Shown: piece by piece, positions 25,998 to 34,057 of the stretch
How the letters are laid out: every line of letters starts with the position of its first letter
Numbering within the stretch: position 1 is the stretch's first letter
DNA from: a virus
DNA length: 64,000 bases
Reading direction: 5' to 3' (one strand)
IMG/VR virus record: IMGVR_UViG_3300025889_018307
Coordinates: 20,311 to 84,310 of that record
The notes under the pieces: model-generated
What the model saw: only the letters and a program-made list of their open reading frames with translations
Database searches by the model: none
What the model was told of the DNA's origin: nothing
Program-made: the position numbers and the translations under genes

Positions 25998-26011
25998 CAA
26001 AATAAAAAATT

Positions 26012-26218
26012 ATGAAAGAAAAAATGAAGAAAGAAAGATGGGATTATCCCGACACTAAAATAGATAAAATCCCAGATCCAAAACTACACCAACAAATTAG
26101 TTTTGTAAAATCAGGTGTTAGAATAGTAGGTTATGCAGCTATTCCATTTAGCTTGTTTTGGGCAGTTACTTTTCTTATCTTAAGTGAAGTAATAGGTATA
26201 ATAGAAGAATTAGTATAA
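26012..26218 (+). CDS. Small single-span membrane protein
   Basis: The 68-residue product has a charged N-terminal half (KERWDYPDTKIDKIPDPKL) and one hydrophobic C-terminal span (IVGYAAIPFSLFWAVTFLIL). A second start at 26024 is possible. It sits between the tRNA and the thioredoxin gene. No motif suggests a function. Confidence 0.5.
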   Translation: MKEKMKKERWDYPDTKIDKIPDPKLHQQISFVKSGVRIVGYAAIPFSLFWAVTFLILSEVIGIIEELV

Positions 26219-26233
26219 ATTAAAACAAAAATT

Positions 26234-26491
26234 ATGAATAAAGGAATTTTATTTTTTAATGCTCCATGGTGCCAACCTTGTCAAGTATTAAAACCCGTAA
26301 TAGAACAATTAGGAAGAGATGGTATTAATGTGAAAAGTATCAATACAGAGTATGATGCTATGAACTCAGAAAGATATCAAGTTAAAAGTATCCCAACATT
26401 AATTCTAACAGATTTAAATGGAAATGAAATTAAAAGAACTCAAGCTGGTGGGTGGACTAAAGAGCAAGTATTAAATTGGTTTAATAGTTAA
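26234..26491 (+). CDS. Thioredoxin
   Basis: The 85-residue product is a minimal thioredoxin with FFNAPWCQPC, active-site Cys13 and Cys16, and the cis-Pro in SIPTLILTD. It is cytoplasmic, with no signal peptide. It could re-reduce phage NrdA (CVSC tail) and so feed dNTP synthesis, in the same way that T4 uses its own NrdC. It is shorter than E. coli thioredoxin (109). It is placed two bases before queD. Confidence 0.88.
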   Translation: MNKGILFFNAPWCQPCQVLKPVIEQLGRDGINVKSINTEYDAMNSERYQVKSIPTLILTDLNGNEIKRTQAGGWTKEQVLNWFNS

Positions 26492-26493
26492 GT

Positions 26494-26982
26494 ATGTTTA
26501 CAAGCACAAAGGTTTTTGATGGTTTTAGTACTGTATTTCGTCAATGGAAAGCAGAAAATACACATTGTAGATTTTTACATGGGTATGGTGTTTCATTTAA
26601 AGTATGGTTTGAAGGTGAATTAGATCATAGAAATTGGGTTTGGGATTTTGGTGGAATGAAAAGAGCTAAAACTAAAATTGATGGTAAATCACCTAAAGAA
26701 TGGATGGATTATATGTTTGATCATACTGTAATTATTGCTGAAGATGATCCTTTATTACCTGAATTTGAAATGTTAGATAATCTCCCTAAATTTGGTGGTA
26801 CCCAAAATAAAGGAGCTATACAATTAAGGATAATCCCAGCTACTGGTGCAGAAAAATTTGCTGAATATATTTATAATAAGCTTAATGATTTTGTAAAAAC
26901 TGAAACTAATAATAGGGTTAAAGTAAAACAAGTAGAGTTTAGAGAACACGGAAAAAATTCAGCAATTTACTCAGAAAAATAA
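26494..26982 (+). CDS. queD: QueD-like 6-carboxytetrahydropterin synthase, atypical metal site
   Basis: QueD turns dihydroneopterin triphosphate into 6-carboxytetrahydropterin, the second step to 7-deazaguanine. The 162-residue product keeps the catalytic Cys25 (THCRFLHG), GELDHRNWVWDFGGMK, FDHTVI and a late VEFRE. Two of three zinc ligands differ from E. coli QueD: the His of F-x-A-x-H is Phe15, and the second His of HGH is Tyr31. From memory, similar forms occur in other marine phages. The enzyme may use a different metal arrangement. It lies next to queE. Confidence 0.72.
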   Translation: MFTSTKVFDGFSTVFRQWKAENTHCRFLHGYGVSFKVWFEGELDHRNWVWDFGGMKRAKTKIDGKSPKEWMDYMFDHTVIIAEDDPLLPEFEMLDNLPKFGGTQNKGAIQLRIIPATGAEKFAEYIYNKLNDFVKTETNNRVKVKQVEFREHGKNSAIYSEK

Positions 26983-27024
26983 GTTATTAATAGTGAATGA
27001 AAAACCACTTTAAAAAATTTACAC

Positions 27025-27798
27025 ATGCGAAAAAGAATAGAGGATTATAACAAAACACTACCCGTATTAGAAGTTTATAGAGCAGTACAATCTGAAGGTA
27101 GTAGATTTGGGAGACCAACAATTGTTATTAGAACAACAGGTTGTACACATAGATGTTATTTTGGAGAAGGAGGATGGTGTGACAGTTGGTATACATCTAT
27201 CCACCCAGAAAAGGGAATATTTACATTCCAAGACATAATAGATATTTATGATCAGAATCCACAAGTAAAAGAAATGATGTTGACTGGTGGTTCACCAACA
27301 ATGCATCCAGCATTAGTAAATGAGTTAACACACTTTGCAAATGAAAGAGATATTATTATTACTATTGAAACTGAAGGATCAGCTTTTGTTGAAACCGATT
27401 ATCCTATTGGTCTTATTTCTCTTAGCCCTAAGTTTAGTAATTCCGTTCCTGTTGTTGGGGCTGTTACTCCAGCTGGGAGAGTGGTTGACGAAAAATTCAT
27501 AAAAATACATAATAGAAAAAGACTTAATACTACAGCTATTAAGCAAATGATGGAATTCCATACAGATTATCATTATAAACCAGTTTGGGATGGTACACCT
27601 AAAAATTTAGAAGAAATTGAAGCTTACAGAGTAGAGCTTAATATTCCTAAAAATAAAACATGGGTAATGCCTGCTGGTGATACTAGAGAACAATTAATTA
27701 AAATGTATCCTCTTGTATTTGAAATGGTAGCTGAACATGGATATAATATGACAGGGAGAGATCACATAATTGCGTATAACACAGAAAGAGGAGTATAA
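27025..27798 (+). CDS. queE: QueE-like 7-carboxy-7-deazaguanine synthase (radical SAM)
   Basis: QueE makes the 7-deazaguanine ring using S-adenosylmethionine and a 4Fe-4S cluster. The 257-residue product has the N-terminal V-x-x-SEG (QSEGSRFGRP) and a Cys motif at Cys40, Cys44 and Cys52, with spacing x3 then x7 instead of the usual x3-x2. LTGGSPTMHP is the SAM-binding GGE-like strand. The CDSWYTSI following Cys52 is a QueE hallmark. It overlaps the next gene by one base. Confidence 0.8.
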   Translation: MRKRIEDYNKTLPVLEVYRAVQSEGSRFGRPTIVIRTTGCTHRCYFGEGGWCDSWYTSIHPEKGIFTFQDIIDIYDQNPQVKEMMLTGGSPTMHPALVNELTHFANERDIIITIETEGSAFVETDYPIGLISLSPKFSNSVPVVGAVTPAGRVVDEKFIKIHNRKRLNTTAIKQMMEFHTDYHYKPVWDGTPKNLEEIEAYRVELNIPKNKTWVMPAGDTREQLIKMYPLVFEMVAEHGYNMTGRDHIIAYNTERGV

Positions 27799-28190
27799 TG
27801 GAAAAATATATTTACAGAGCAAAATTAGACAGAGTAGTAGATGGCGATACAGTAGATGCCTTAATAGATGTTGGTTTTGATATTTGGTTTAAAAAACGAA
27901 TTCGTTTCGTAGGAGTAGACACTTGGGAATCAAGAACAAGAGATCTTGAAGAAAAGAAAAAAGGTAAATTAGCAGCAGAACGTACAAGACAACTATTAGA
28001 AGAAGTATCATCTAAACCAGGATATTTTAGAATTAAATCACATGGTTTAGGAAAATATGGTAGAGTATTAGGTGAATTATTTGTAATGGATAAAGATGGT
28101 AAGCAGTGGAATATTAATGAAACTTTAATTACTGAGGGTCATGCCTATGTTTATGATGGGGGTAAAAAAAAATTATTTAAAAATGAATAA
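27798..28190 (+). CDS. Thermonuclease-like (SNase fold) protein
   Basis: The 130-residue product matches the staphylococcal nuclease fold: VVDGDTVDALID with its calcium-type Asp, IRFVGVDTWES with Arg and Glu of the active site, and GLGKYGRVLGELFV with the second Arg. It has no signal peptide, so it would act in the cytoplasm, perhaps on host DNA or RNA. The usual catalytic residues seem complete. It overlaps the phosphoribosyltransferase gene by eight bases. Confidence 0.8.
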   Translation: MEKYIYRAKLDRVVDGDTVDALIDVGFDIWFKKRIRFVGVDTWESRTRDLEEKKKGKLAAERTRQLLEEVSSKPGYFRIKSHGLGKYGRVLGELFVMDKDGKQWNINETLITEGHAYVYDGGKKKLFKNE

Positions 28191-28575
28191 TAAAATCTAT
28201 GTAGGGTGGAATGAAATTGAAGAATTAGTTGACAATTTATGTTATCAAATTCGTCAAAAACACCCAGAAATTAAATATGTACATGGTTTAAAAAGGGGAG
28301 GATTAATTCCTGCTATTATGGTTTCTCATACTTTAGGGTTAGAGTATGTAGATACACCCCAACATTATGATAATTGTTTGATTGTTGATGACATATGTGA
28401 TAGTGGAGTAACTTTAAAAAAATGGAATGACTATGTTACTGCTGTTTTACATTATAAACCTCATACATCATGTGTAGAACCTACTATACATGCTTTTGCA
28501 CATGAAGGAGATGAATGGATAATATATCCTTGGGAGAGAGATGATAGCGAAACTATTCAAGATTATTTAAAATAG
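28183..28575 (+). CDS. Phosphoribosyltransferase
   Basis: The start at 28183 overlaps the upstream stop (ATGAATAA) and gives a 130-residue type I phosphoribosyltransferase. The PRPP loop is CLIVDDICDSGVTLKKW, and YVHGLKRGGLIPAIMV is the hood/early loop. It resembles short xanthine/guanine enzymes. It may recycle purine bases or free guanine released by the DNA transglycosylase, which is an inference from its place in the deazaguanine operon. Confidence 0.78.
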   Translation: MNNKIYVGWNEIEELVDNLCYQIRQKHPEIKYVHGLKRGGLIPAIMVSHTLGLEYVDTPQHYDNCLIVDDICDSGVTLKKWNDYVTAVLHYKPHTSCVEPTIHAFAHEGDEWIIYPWERDDSETIQDYLK

Positions 28576-28607
28576 TTTGGCTTTTTAAGTTAAATTTATT
28601 ATATTAC
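28576..28607 (+). promoter_or_regulatory. Promoter for folE and the polymerase genes
   Basis: TTTG at 28576-28579 and TATATTAC at 28600-28607 are 20 bases apart. The CTTTCG extension is absent here. The leader ACAAATAAAGAGTTATAA leads to the folE start at 28627. The TTTG begins right at the stop of the upstream gene. Confidence 0.72.
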
Positions 28608-28626
28608 AACAAATAAAGAGTTATAA

Positions 28627-29316
28627 ATGGCAGAAAATAAGAAAAAATACGATATAGAAGTAGTACAAGAAGGATTTGCTAATGGTGTTGCACCTGGTTT
28701 TCCTTTAAATGATCAAGAAAAATCAGATATGATTGAAGAAGCAACTGAAGCTTATGGTAAGTTTTTAGATGCATTAAAATGTGATTGGAGAAATGATCCA
28801 AATTCAAATGATACCCCAAGACGTGTAGCTAAAGCTTATGTACATGATTTATGGGCTGGTAGATACACTGAAATGACCCCTATTACTTCCTTTCCCTCGG
28901 ATGGTTATGATGGAATCGTTATTGAAAGAAACATCCCTCTAACCTCAATGTGTTCACACCACCACCAAACAATAGGTGGGGTGGTTCATATTGGTTATAT
29001 TACATCAGAAAAAGGAGCAGTTGTAGGTTTAAGTAAATTAAATAGAATTGTAGAACACTTTGGTAGAAGAGGTGCTATACAAGAACAATTAACATCTGCA
29101 ATACATAATGCAGTAAACAAAATTTGTGAGGATAACTTAGGTGTTATTATTACAATAGTAGCAACACATAATTGTGTAAGCTGCCGAGGTGTTAAACATA
29201 AAGGAGCTGCAATGGTTACAACAAAAGCTTCAGGTGTGTTTAGACACAATGGAAATGACGCAAGACAAGAGTTTTTTAACTCATTAAAAATTAATAACGG
29301 AGGACATCAAATTTAA
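28627..29316 (+). CDS. folE: GTP cyclohydrolase I
   Basis: FolE opens GTP to dihydroneopterin triphosphate, the first step toward 7-deazaguanines (and folate). The 229-residue product has PLTSMCSHHHQTIGG with the zinc Cys and His, GLSKLNRIVEHFGRR, LTSAIHNAV and THNCVSCRGVKHKGA with the second zinc Cys. Length is normal. It has its own promoter and completes the pathway with queD, queE and queC upstream. Confidence 0.92.
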   Translation: MAENKKKYDIEVVQEGFANGVAPGFPLNDQEKSDMIEEATEAYGKFLDALKCDWRNDPNSNDTPRRVAKAYVHDLWAGRYTEMTPITSFPSDGYDGIVIERNIPLTSMCSHHHQTIGGVVHIGYITSEKGAVVGLSKLNRIVEHFGRRGAIQEQLTSAIHNAVNKICEDNLGVIITIVATHNCVSCRGVKHKGAAMVTTKASGVFRHNGNDARQEFFNSLKINNGGHQI

Positions 29317-29321
29317 TAGTT

Positions 29322-29846
29322 ATGAGTGATAAAAAAGAAAAATTAGGAAACAAATATTGGAATGTACCTTTTGTAAATGAGGTAGAAGAATTCAATGAAA
29401 CATTTGGTAAACCAAATAATTATGAACCAACAATCCCTGAAAAAAAAGAATGGATGTTTGTTTATGATTTTATCCAAGAAGAACTAGCTGAATATAAAGA
29501 AGCTTGTGAGAAAGGTGATATTGTAGAAGTTTTAGATGCATTGTGTGATATTGCTTATGTTTCATTAGGTAATGGAACTATGTTACATGGTTTAAAAGGT
29601 CATATTTGGAAAGCATACCAAGAAGTTCAGGCATCAAATATGTCAAAATCTTGTGTTGATGAAGCTGAAGCTGAATTGACTGTAACTCAACGAGCTAAAG
29701 AACAAGGTGAAGATTGTCATTGGGAAAAAATAGGTAATCGTTATGTTGTTTATAGAACCCGTGATAGAAAAGTAATGAAATCAGTAAATTACTTCAAACC
29801 AGACTTACAACAATTTTTCTCAAAATCAGATTTAGATAATGTATAA
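29322..29846 (+). CDS. MazG-like nucleotide pyrophosphohydrolase
   Basis: The 174-residue product has the all-alpha NTP-pyrophosphatase pattern: FIQEELAEYKEACEKGD, then VEVLDALCDIAYVSLG, with Glu and Asp residues for magnesium. It would hydrolyse nucleoside triphosphates, for example to clear unwanted nucleotides or alter ppGpp. The C-terminal part (VTQRAKEQGEDCHWEKIG) is of HisE-like or phage-specific type. It overlaps gene 43 by eight bases, tying it to replication. Confidence 0.75.
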   Translation: MSDKKEKLGNKYWNVPFVNEVEEFNETFGKPNNYEPTIPEKKEWMFVYDFIQEELAEYKEACEKGDIVEVLDALCDIAYVSLGNGTMLHGLKGHIWKAYQEVQASNMSKSCVDEAEAELTVTQRAKEQGEDCHWEKIGNRYVVYRTRDRKVMKSVNYFKPDLQQFFSKSDLDNV

Positions 29847-31515
29847 AAAAGCATTTGCAAGAAAGCTTAAAGACAACAAATACTTAATACATTTATGGGA
29901 AGATGAAGGCTACAGTAAAGTAGAATGGGATAATCAAGCTTACATTGAATGTGATGAAAGTGAAGCTCAATATACAGGCCTAAATGGAGAACCATTAAAA
30001 AAAGTAAGAAATTGGAGATCTGATGATTCAAGACTTCATTTTCATGATATGCCTCCTTATCAAAAGTTTCTAGTTGAAAAATATGGTATTAATGATGAAC
30101 CATCTACTACTCATAGAGAAATATTTTTTGATATTGAGTGTGAAATGGGAGATGCTTTAACACCAGAATATATTCAATCTGCACCTAAAAGGATTACTTC
30201 AATTGCTTGGTATGATAAACAAGTAGACCAATGGGGAATTGTTATCTTAGATGATGATGGGCAATTAAAACGTACTAAAGCTAAAAATAAAGAGATTATT
30301 CCCTGTAGAACTGAAGAGGAATTATTAGCTAAATTTTTAGAAAGATTTAGGGATATGGATCCTGATATTATAGTAGGATGGAATAGTGATTATTTTGATA
30401 TTCCTTATTTATATTATAGAATGTGTAATGTATTGGGAAGTGATTTTGCTAGACATTTATCTCCTATAGGTTATGTAAGAGAAACACCATGGTTTAAAGA
30501 TCAATACATTCAAATAGCAGGTGTTGAATCTCTTGATTATATGCGTTTACATAAAAAATATAGTTGGGCTGATGAACCATCTATGAGATTAGATGCTATT
30601 GGTGAAAAGTATGTTGGAATGAATAAAATTGAATATGAAGGTAATTTAGATCAATTATTTAAAGATGATATTCAAAAGTTTATTAGGTATAATTTTGTTG
30701 ATGTTGAAATATTAAAATTATTAGATGAAAAATTAGATTATTTAGCATTAACTAAAAACTTATCCCATAAAGGAAAACATAATTATAGTGAAGTATATGC
30801 TAATACTAAAACACAAGATGGTGCTATTTCAGCTTATTTATTAAGTAAAAAAATTATTCCACCTGCTAAAGAACGTAATCCTATATCTAAAAAAGGATAT
30901 GCTGGTGGTTATTTATTTTGTCCTCAAGCTGGATTATACAATTATATGTTTGATGAAGATTTAACATCTCTATATCCTTCAATTATTATGACTGTTAATA
31001 TTGGTAAAGAAACAATGGTAGCTAGAATTATTGATGCTGATGATAGAAATAATAGATTAGGACTAAATGATTTAAAATCTAAGGATCCTGAAGAGGAAAT
31101 ATTAATTGAAAATGTTAAACGTAAACGTACTAAAGTTACTATTGGGGATTTAATAGGATTTATTGAAAAAAATAATTGGGCTATATCAGCAAATGGTGTT
31201 ATGTTTAGTACAAATCGTGAATCAGTATTATCAACTATATTAAATAAATGGTTTGATGAAAGAGTATTGTATAAAAATAAAATGAAAAAAGCATACAAAT
31301 CAGGTGATAATGAATTAGGAGCTGCTTACCATATGAAACAATATACAATGAAGATTTTATTAAATAGTTTATATGGTGCTACTGCTTTAGGTTCGTTTAG
31401 ATATGGTAATGTAGTGTTATCTGAAGCAATTACATTAAGTGGTCAACGCATTATCCAAGAAAGTGCTTTATGCGCTAATAGACACATGAATAAAGTAATT
31501 AAAGGAAACATATGA
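29839..31515 (+). CDS. 43: Family B DNA polymerase gp43, N-terminal fragment (exonuclease, palm motifs A and B)
   Basis: This is the first part of the replicative polymerase. The 558-residue product has the proofreading motifs FFDIE at 96-100, NSDYFDIP at 182-189 and YNFVD at 284-288, then motif A DLTSLYPSII beginning at Asp374, and motif B KILLNSLYG at 505-513. It stops 45 residues later, before motif C. The missing metal-binding motif is on the next gene, which overlaps by four bases. The gene is thus split inside the palm, with a fresh start codon and AAAGGA just before it. Confidence 0.9.
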   Translation: MYKKAFARKLKDNKYLIHLWEDEGYSKVEWDNQAYIECDESEAQYTGLNGEPLKKVRNWRSDDSRLHFHDMPPYQKFLVEKYGINDEPSTTHREIFFDIECEMGDALTPEYIQSAPKRITSIAWYDKQVDQWGIVILDDDGQLKRTKAKNKEIIPCRTEEELLAKFLERFRDMDPDIIVGWNSDYFDIPYLYYRMCNVLGSDFARHLSPIGYVRETPWFKDQYIQIAGVESLDYMRLHKKYSWADEPSMRLDAIGEKYVGMNKIEYEGNLDQLFKDDIQKFIRYNFVDVEILKLLDEKLDYLALTKNLSHKGKHNYSEVYANTKTQDGAISAYLLSKKIIPPAKERNPISKKGYAGGYLFCPQAGLYNYMFDEDLTSLYPSIIMTVNIGKETMVARIIDADDRNNRLGLNDLKSKDPEEEILIENVKRKRTKVTIGDLIGFIEKNNWAISANGVMFSTNRESVLSTILNKWFDERVLYKNKMKKAYKSGDNELGAAYHMKQYTMKILLNSLYGATALGSFRYGNVVLSEAITLSGQRIIQESALCANRHMNKVIKGNI

Positions 31516-32441
31516 AACATTTAGAAGATACTCCATGGTGGATTTGTGATCCAGGTGACACAAATTATTGTGCTTATGTTGATACAGATTCTAATTACTT
31601 TAATGCAGAACCTCTATTAAGACATTTATATCCTAATTTTGATGAAATGTCTGAAAAAGAAAAAGATGATGTTTTAGAAAAGGAAGCACTTAAATATCAA
31701 GACATTATTACTGAAGATTATGATAGGTTAGCTAAAGATTGTTTTAATGTTACTAATCATAGATTAGAAATGAAAACTGAATGTGTAATTAGATCAGCTT
31801 ATTTCAGAGCTACAAGGCGTTACGCACAGTGGATTACTAAACAAGAAGGAATTGAAAAAGAATCATTAGATGTTAAAGGATTAGAATTTAAAAAAGCCAA
31901 TTTCCCTCCAGTATTTGGTAAGTTTTTTAAAAGTTGTTTAGAACAAGTACTTAAGGGGGTACCCAAACATGAAATTGATTCTCAATTATTGGAATTTAGA
32001 AAACAAATATTAAGTGGAGAAATACCTATTGAGAAAATTGGTAACCCACAAGCAGTAAAAAAACTAAATAAATTCACTGAACGTAAAGCTAGAGCTGGAG
32101 AAATGTTTTCTTCAATAGGTAAAGGAGCTCCTGCAGCTGTTAAAGCAGCTATAATTTATAATGATTTACTAAGATTTTGGAAATTAGATAAAAAATATAA
32201 TTATATTACACAAGGGGAGAAAATTAAATGGATTTATTTAAAAAATAATCCTTATAGAATTGAAGCAATTGCTTTCCTAGATTATGATATACCAAAAGAA
32301 ATTCGTACATTTATCGAGAAATATGCTGATAGGCAAAAAGTATTCGATAGTATACTATTAAATAAGTTAGAAGGATTTTATAATGATCTAGGATGGGCAT
32401 TAAGTTTAAATCCTCATAGAAATAAATTTTTTAATTTTTAA
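31512..32441 (+). CDS. 43: Family B DNA polymerase gp43, C-terminal fragment (motif C, thumb)
   Basis: The 309-residue product starts with ATGA overlapping the upstream stop and carries motif C as YVDTDS at 22-27, the second metal site of the palm. The thumb follows (VKGLEFKKANFPPVFGKFF, IKWIYLKNNPYRIEAIAFLD), ending in NKFFNF, which could be a clamp-binding tip. It is inactive alone and must pair with the N-terminal part. Split gene 43 is known from some Aeromonas T4-like phages. The clamp gene follows two bases later. Confidence 0.9.
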   Translation: MKHLEDTPWWICDPGDTNYCAYVDTDSNYFNAEPLLRHLYPNFDEMSEKEKDDVLEKEALKYQDIITEDYDRLAKDCFNVTNHRLEMKTECVIRSAYFRATRRYAQWITKQEGIEKESLDVKGLEFKKANFPPVFGKFFKSCLEQVLKGVPKHEIDSQLLEFRKQILSGEIPIEKIGNPQAVKKLNKFTERKARAGEMFSSIGKGAPAAVKAAIIYNDLLRFWKLDKKYNYITQGEKIKWIYLKNNPYRIEAIAFLDYDIPKEIRTFIEKYADRQKVFDSILLNKLEGFYNDLGWALSLNPHRNKFFNF

Positions 32442-32443
32442 TT

Positions 32444-33190
32444 ATGATAAATAAATCAAAGTTACAATCAATAATATCTAAATATTATCTAAATGGATTA
32501 GTACAATCTGTAAGATGGGAAACTAAAGAAAATAAATTAAGTATTAGCTTTACATCAGAAAATAAAGATATAGCAGGAGATTTAATGTGTGAAAATTCTC
32601 CGGTTGAGGATAGTGAAATAGCAATATTTGACACAGCACAATTAAATAAATTAATATCAGTTACTAATGGAGAATTATTACTTACTTTAGAAAAAGAACA
32701 CAAAGTATTTTCTAAATTACATATTCAAGATAATTCATTTAATGTAGCTTATTCTTTAGCAGATTCATTATTAGTACCAAAAAGAGGAACTATTAATTTT
32801 CCAACTAAATATGATGTTACAATAGAATTAACACCTGAAATTGTAAGTAATTTTATTAAAGCTAAAAGTGCATTAACTGATATAAGTGATGTAATGATTA
32901 GTACTGAAGAAGATCCTGATAGAGGAACTATAGTACAATTTGCATTCGGAGATTTAAATAACTTTTCAAATAAAATCAAATATATTGTAGATGAAAATAT
33001 AACAATAAATAAAGAATTAAAATTACCTTTTAATTCAGATTCATTTAAAAATATATTAGCAGCAAATAAAGATTTAGAAAGTGGTAAACTTTCATTAACT
33101 GAAGAAGGATTTATGAAATTAGAATTCCAATCAGAAGATATAAAGACTTTATACTATATGGTAAGAAAAGAAGATGCCACATATGTATAA
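32444..33190 (+). CDS. 45: gp45-like sliding clamp
   Basis: The trimeric clamp holds the polymerase on DNA and, in T4, also activates late transcription. The 248-residue product matches T4 gp45 (228) in size, with a SKLQSIISKYYLNGL start, DTAQLNKLISVTNG, a repeat-like two-domain beta layout and YMVRKEDATYV at the end. It is placed directly after the polymerase genes. Sequence identity to T4 appears low, so the call relies on length, pattern and synteny. Confidence 0.8.
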   Translation: MINKSKLQSIISKYYLNGLVQSVRWETKENKLSISFTSENKDIAGDLMCENSPVEDSEIAIFDTAQLNKLISVTNGELLLTLEKEHKVFSKLHIQDNSFNVAYSLADSLLVPKRGTINFPTKYDVTIELTPEIVSNFIKAKSALTDISDVMISTEEDPDRGTIVQFAFGDLNNFSNKIKYIVDENITINKELKLPFNSDSFKNILAANKDLESGKLSLTEEGFMKLEFQSEDIKTLYYMVRKEDATYV

Positions 33191-33197
33191 TAAATTG

Positions 33198-33209
33198 ACC
33201 TAAGGGCGC
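33198..33209 (+). repeat. Left arm of inverted repeat flanking hsp20
   Basis: ACCTAAGGGCGC here is the inverse complement of GCGCCCTTTAGGT at 33696-33708, apart from one extra T. The pair brackets the small heat-shock gene. GC-rich sequence is rare in this window, so the match stands out. Its role is unknown. Confidence 0.45.
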
Positions 33210-33266
33210 AAGTTTTAAATTATTTATTAACCGCTGATCTTAATGACAGCATAAAAACAAAGTGAT

Positions 33267-33689
33267 ATGAGTACACATTTTTTAGAAAGATCATTCCATC
33301 CGTTTGATCTATTATTTCGAAATTTATTCGAAGCAAACACCCAATTCGTTCCGGCTATAGAAGCCAAACAACAATACCCAATTAATATTTACGAAGATGA
33401 TTCAGGTTTAACTTTTGAGTTAGCTTGCACTGGCATTCCTAAAGATGCTATTGAAGTTAAATTAGAGGGAGATATGATTATCTTCAATTATGATAAGGAG
33501 AAAACACCAGAAACTCCTAACCGAAATTATATTCATAGAGGAATTGCAAAACGTTCTTTTAATTTAGGATATAAAGTAGGAACTAAGTTCGACCTTAAAA
33601 AGGCAAAAGCAAATTTTAATGATGGTTTATTAATTGTGACTATTCCATTTGCTGAAGAAGCTAAGCCAAAAGTTTTGAAAATTAACTAA
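33267..33689 (+). CDS. Small heat-shock protein Hsp20
   Basis: The 140-residue product has an alpha-crystallin domain: PINIYEDDSGLTFELACTGI, KDAIEVKLEGDMIIF and the hallmark A-x-F-x-x-G-L-L in AKANFNDGLLIVTIPF. It ends in PKVLKIN, an I-x-I/V-type tail used for oligomer contact. It would hold unfolded proteins until GroEL acts. It is flanked by an inverted repeat and lies before groES/groEL. Small Hsp genes occur in several cyanophages and other marine T4-like phages. Confidence 0.9.
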   Translation: MSTHFLERSFHPFDLLFRNLFEANTQFVPAIEAKQQYPINIYEDDSGLTFELACTGIPKDAIEVKLEGDMIIFNYDKEKTPETPNRNYIHRGIAKRSFNLGYKVGTKFDLKKAKANFNDGLLIVTIPFAEEAKPKVLKIN

Positions 33690-33695
33690 CCAAAC

Positions 33696-33708
33696 GCGCC
33701 CTTTAGGT
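33696..33708 (+). repeat. Right arm of inverted repeat flanking hsp20
   Basis: GCGCCCTTTAGGT mirrors ACCTAAGGGCGC at 33198-33209. It begins seven bases after the hsp20 stop codon and its last bases overlap the -33 region of the next promoter. It may also weakly pair within AACC/GGTT of its own surroundings. Confidence 0.45.
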
Positions 33709-33738
33709 TGGTTTATCAGAATTTCTTTCGTATATTAC
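33707..33738 (+). promoter_or_regulatory. Promoter upstream of groES/groEL operon
   Basis: GTTG at 33707-33710 and TATATTAC at 33731-33738 are 20 bases apart, with CTTTCG before the -7 box. It drives the unknown gene at 33761 and, through overlaps, groES and groEL. Confidence 0.75.
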
Positions 33739-33760
33739 ACCATAATTAAAAAAAAGTTAT

Positions 33761-34057
33761 ATGACTATTATTAGAGATGAGTTGCTAGAGCCTTATTTTA
33801 TAGGCAAAGATGCGTATTGTTATACAGCATATGAAGTTATCACCCCACAGAAAAAATATTTAGCTAAAGGTAGTAAAGGTAAAAATTATGAAAAACCAAT
33901 TGGTCATTATGCTGATTTTGGAAATGCCTTATTAGCTATTATGAAACATCAATTAAACGAAAAAAACAAAGAATATTCATCTATCCAAGAATATTTGGAT
34001 AAATGGGATAACATTAAATTAAATTTAAATAACATTAAAGAAAAAATTGGAATATGA
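33761..34057 (+). CDS. Conserved phage-type protein of unknown function
   Basis: The 98-residue product has the pattern IRDELLEPYFIGKDAYCYTAYEV, TPQKKYL and KPIGHYADFGNALLAI, which I recall from other T4-like phages without a known function. It is soluble. Its stop overlaps the groES start (ATGA), so it is made together with the chaperonins. Confidence 0.6.
   Translation: MTIIRDELLEPYFIGKDAYCYTAYEVITPQKKYLAKGSKGKNYEKPIGHYADFGNALLAIMKHQLNEKNKEYSSIQEYLDKWDNIKLNLNNIKEKIGI

Noticed and set aside
31490-31520. The gp43 split as a plain sequencing error
   Set aside because: Not excluded, but ATGA overlap, a nearby AAAGGA and the natural position between motifs B and C favour a real split.
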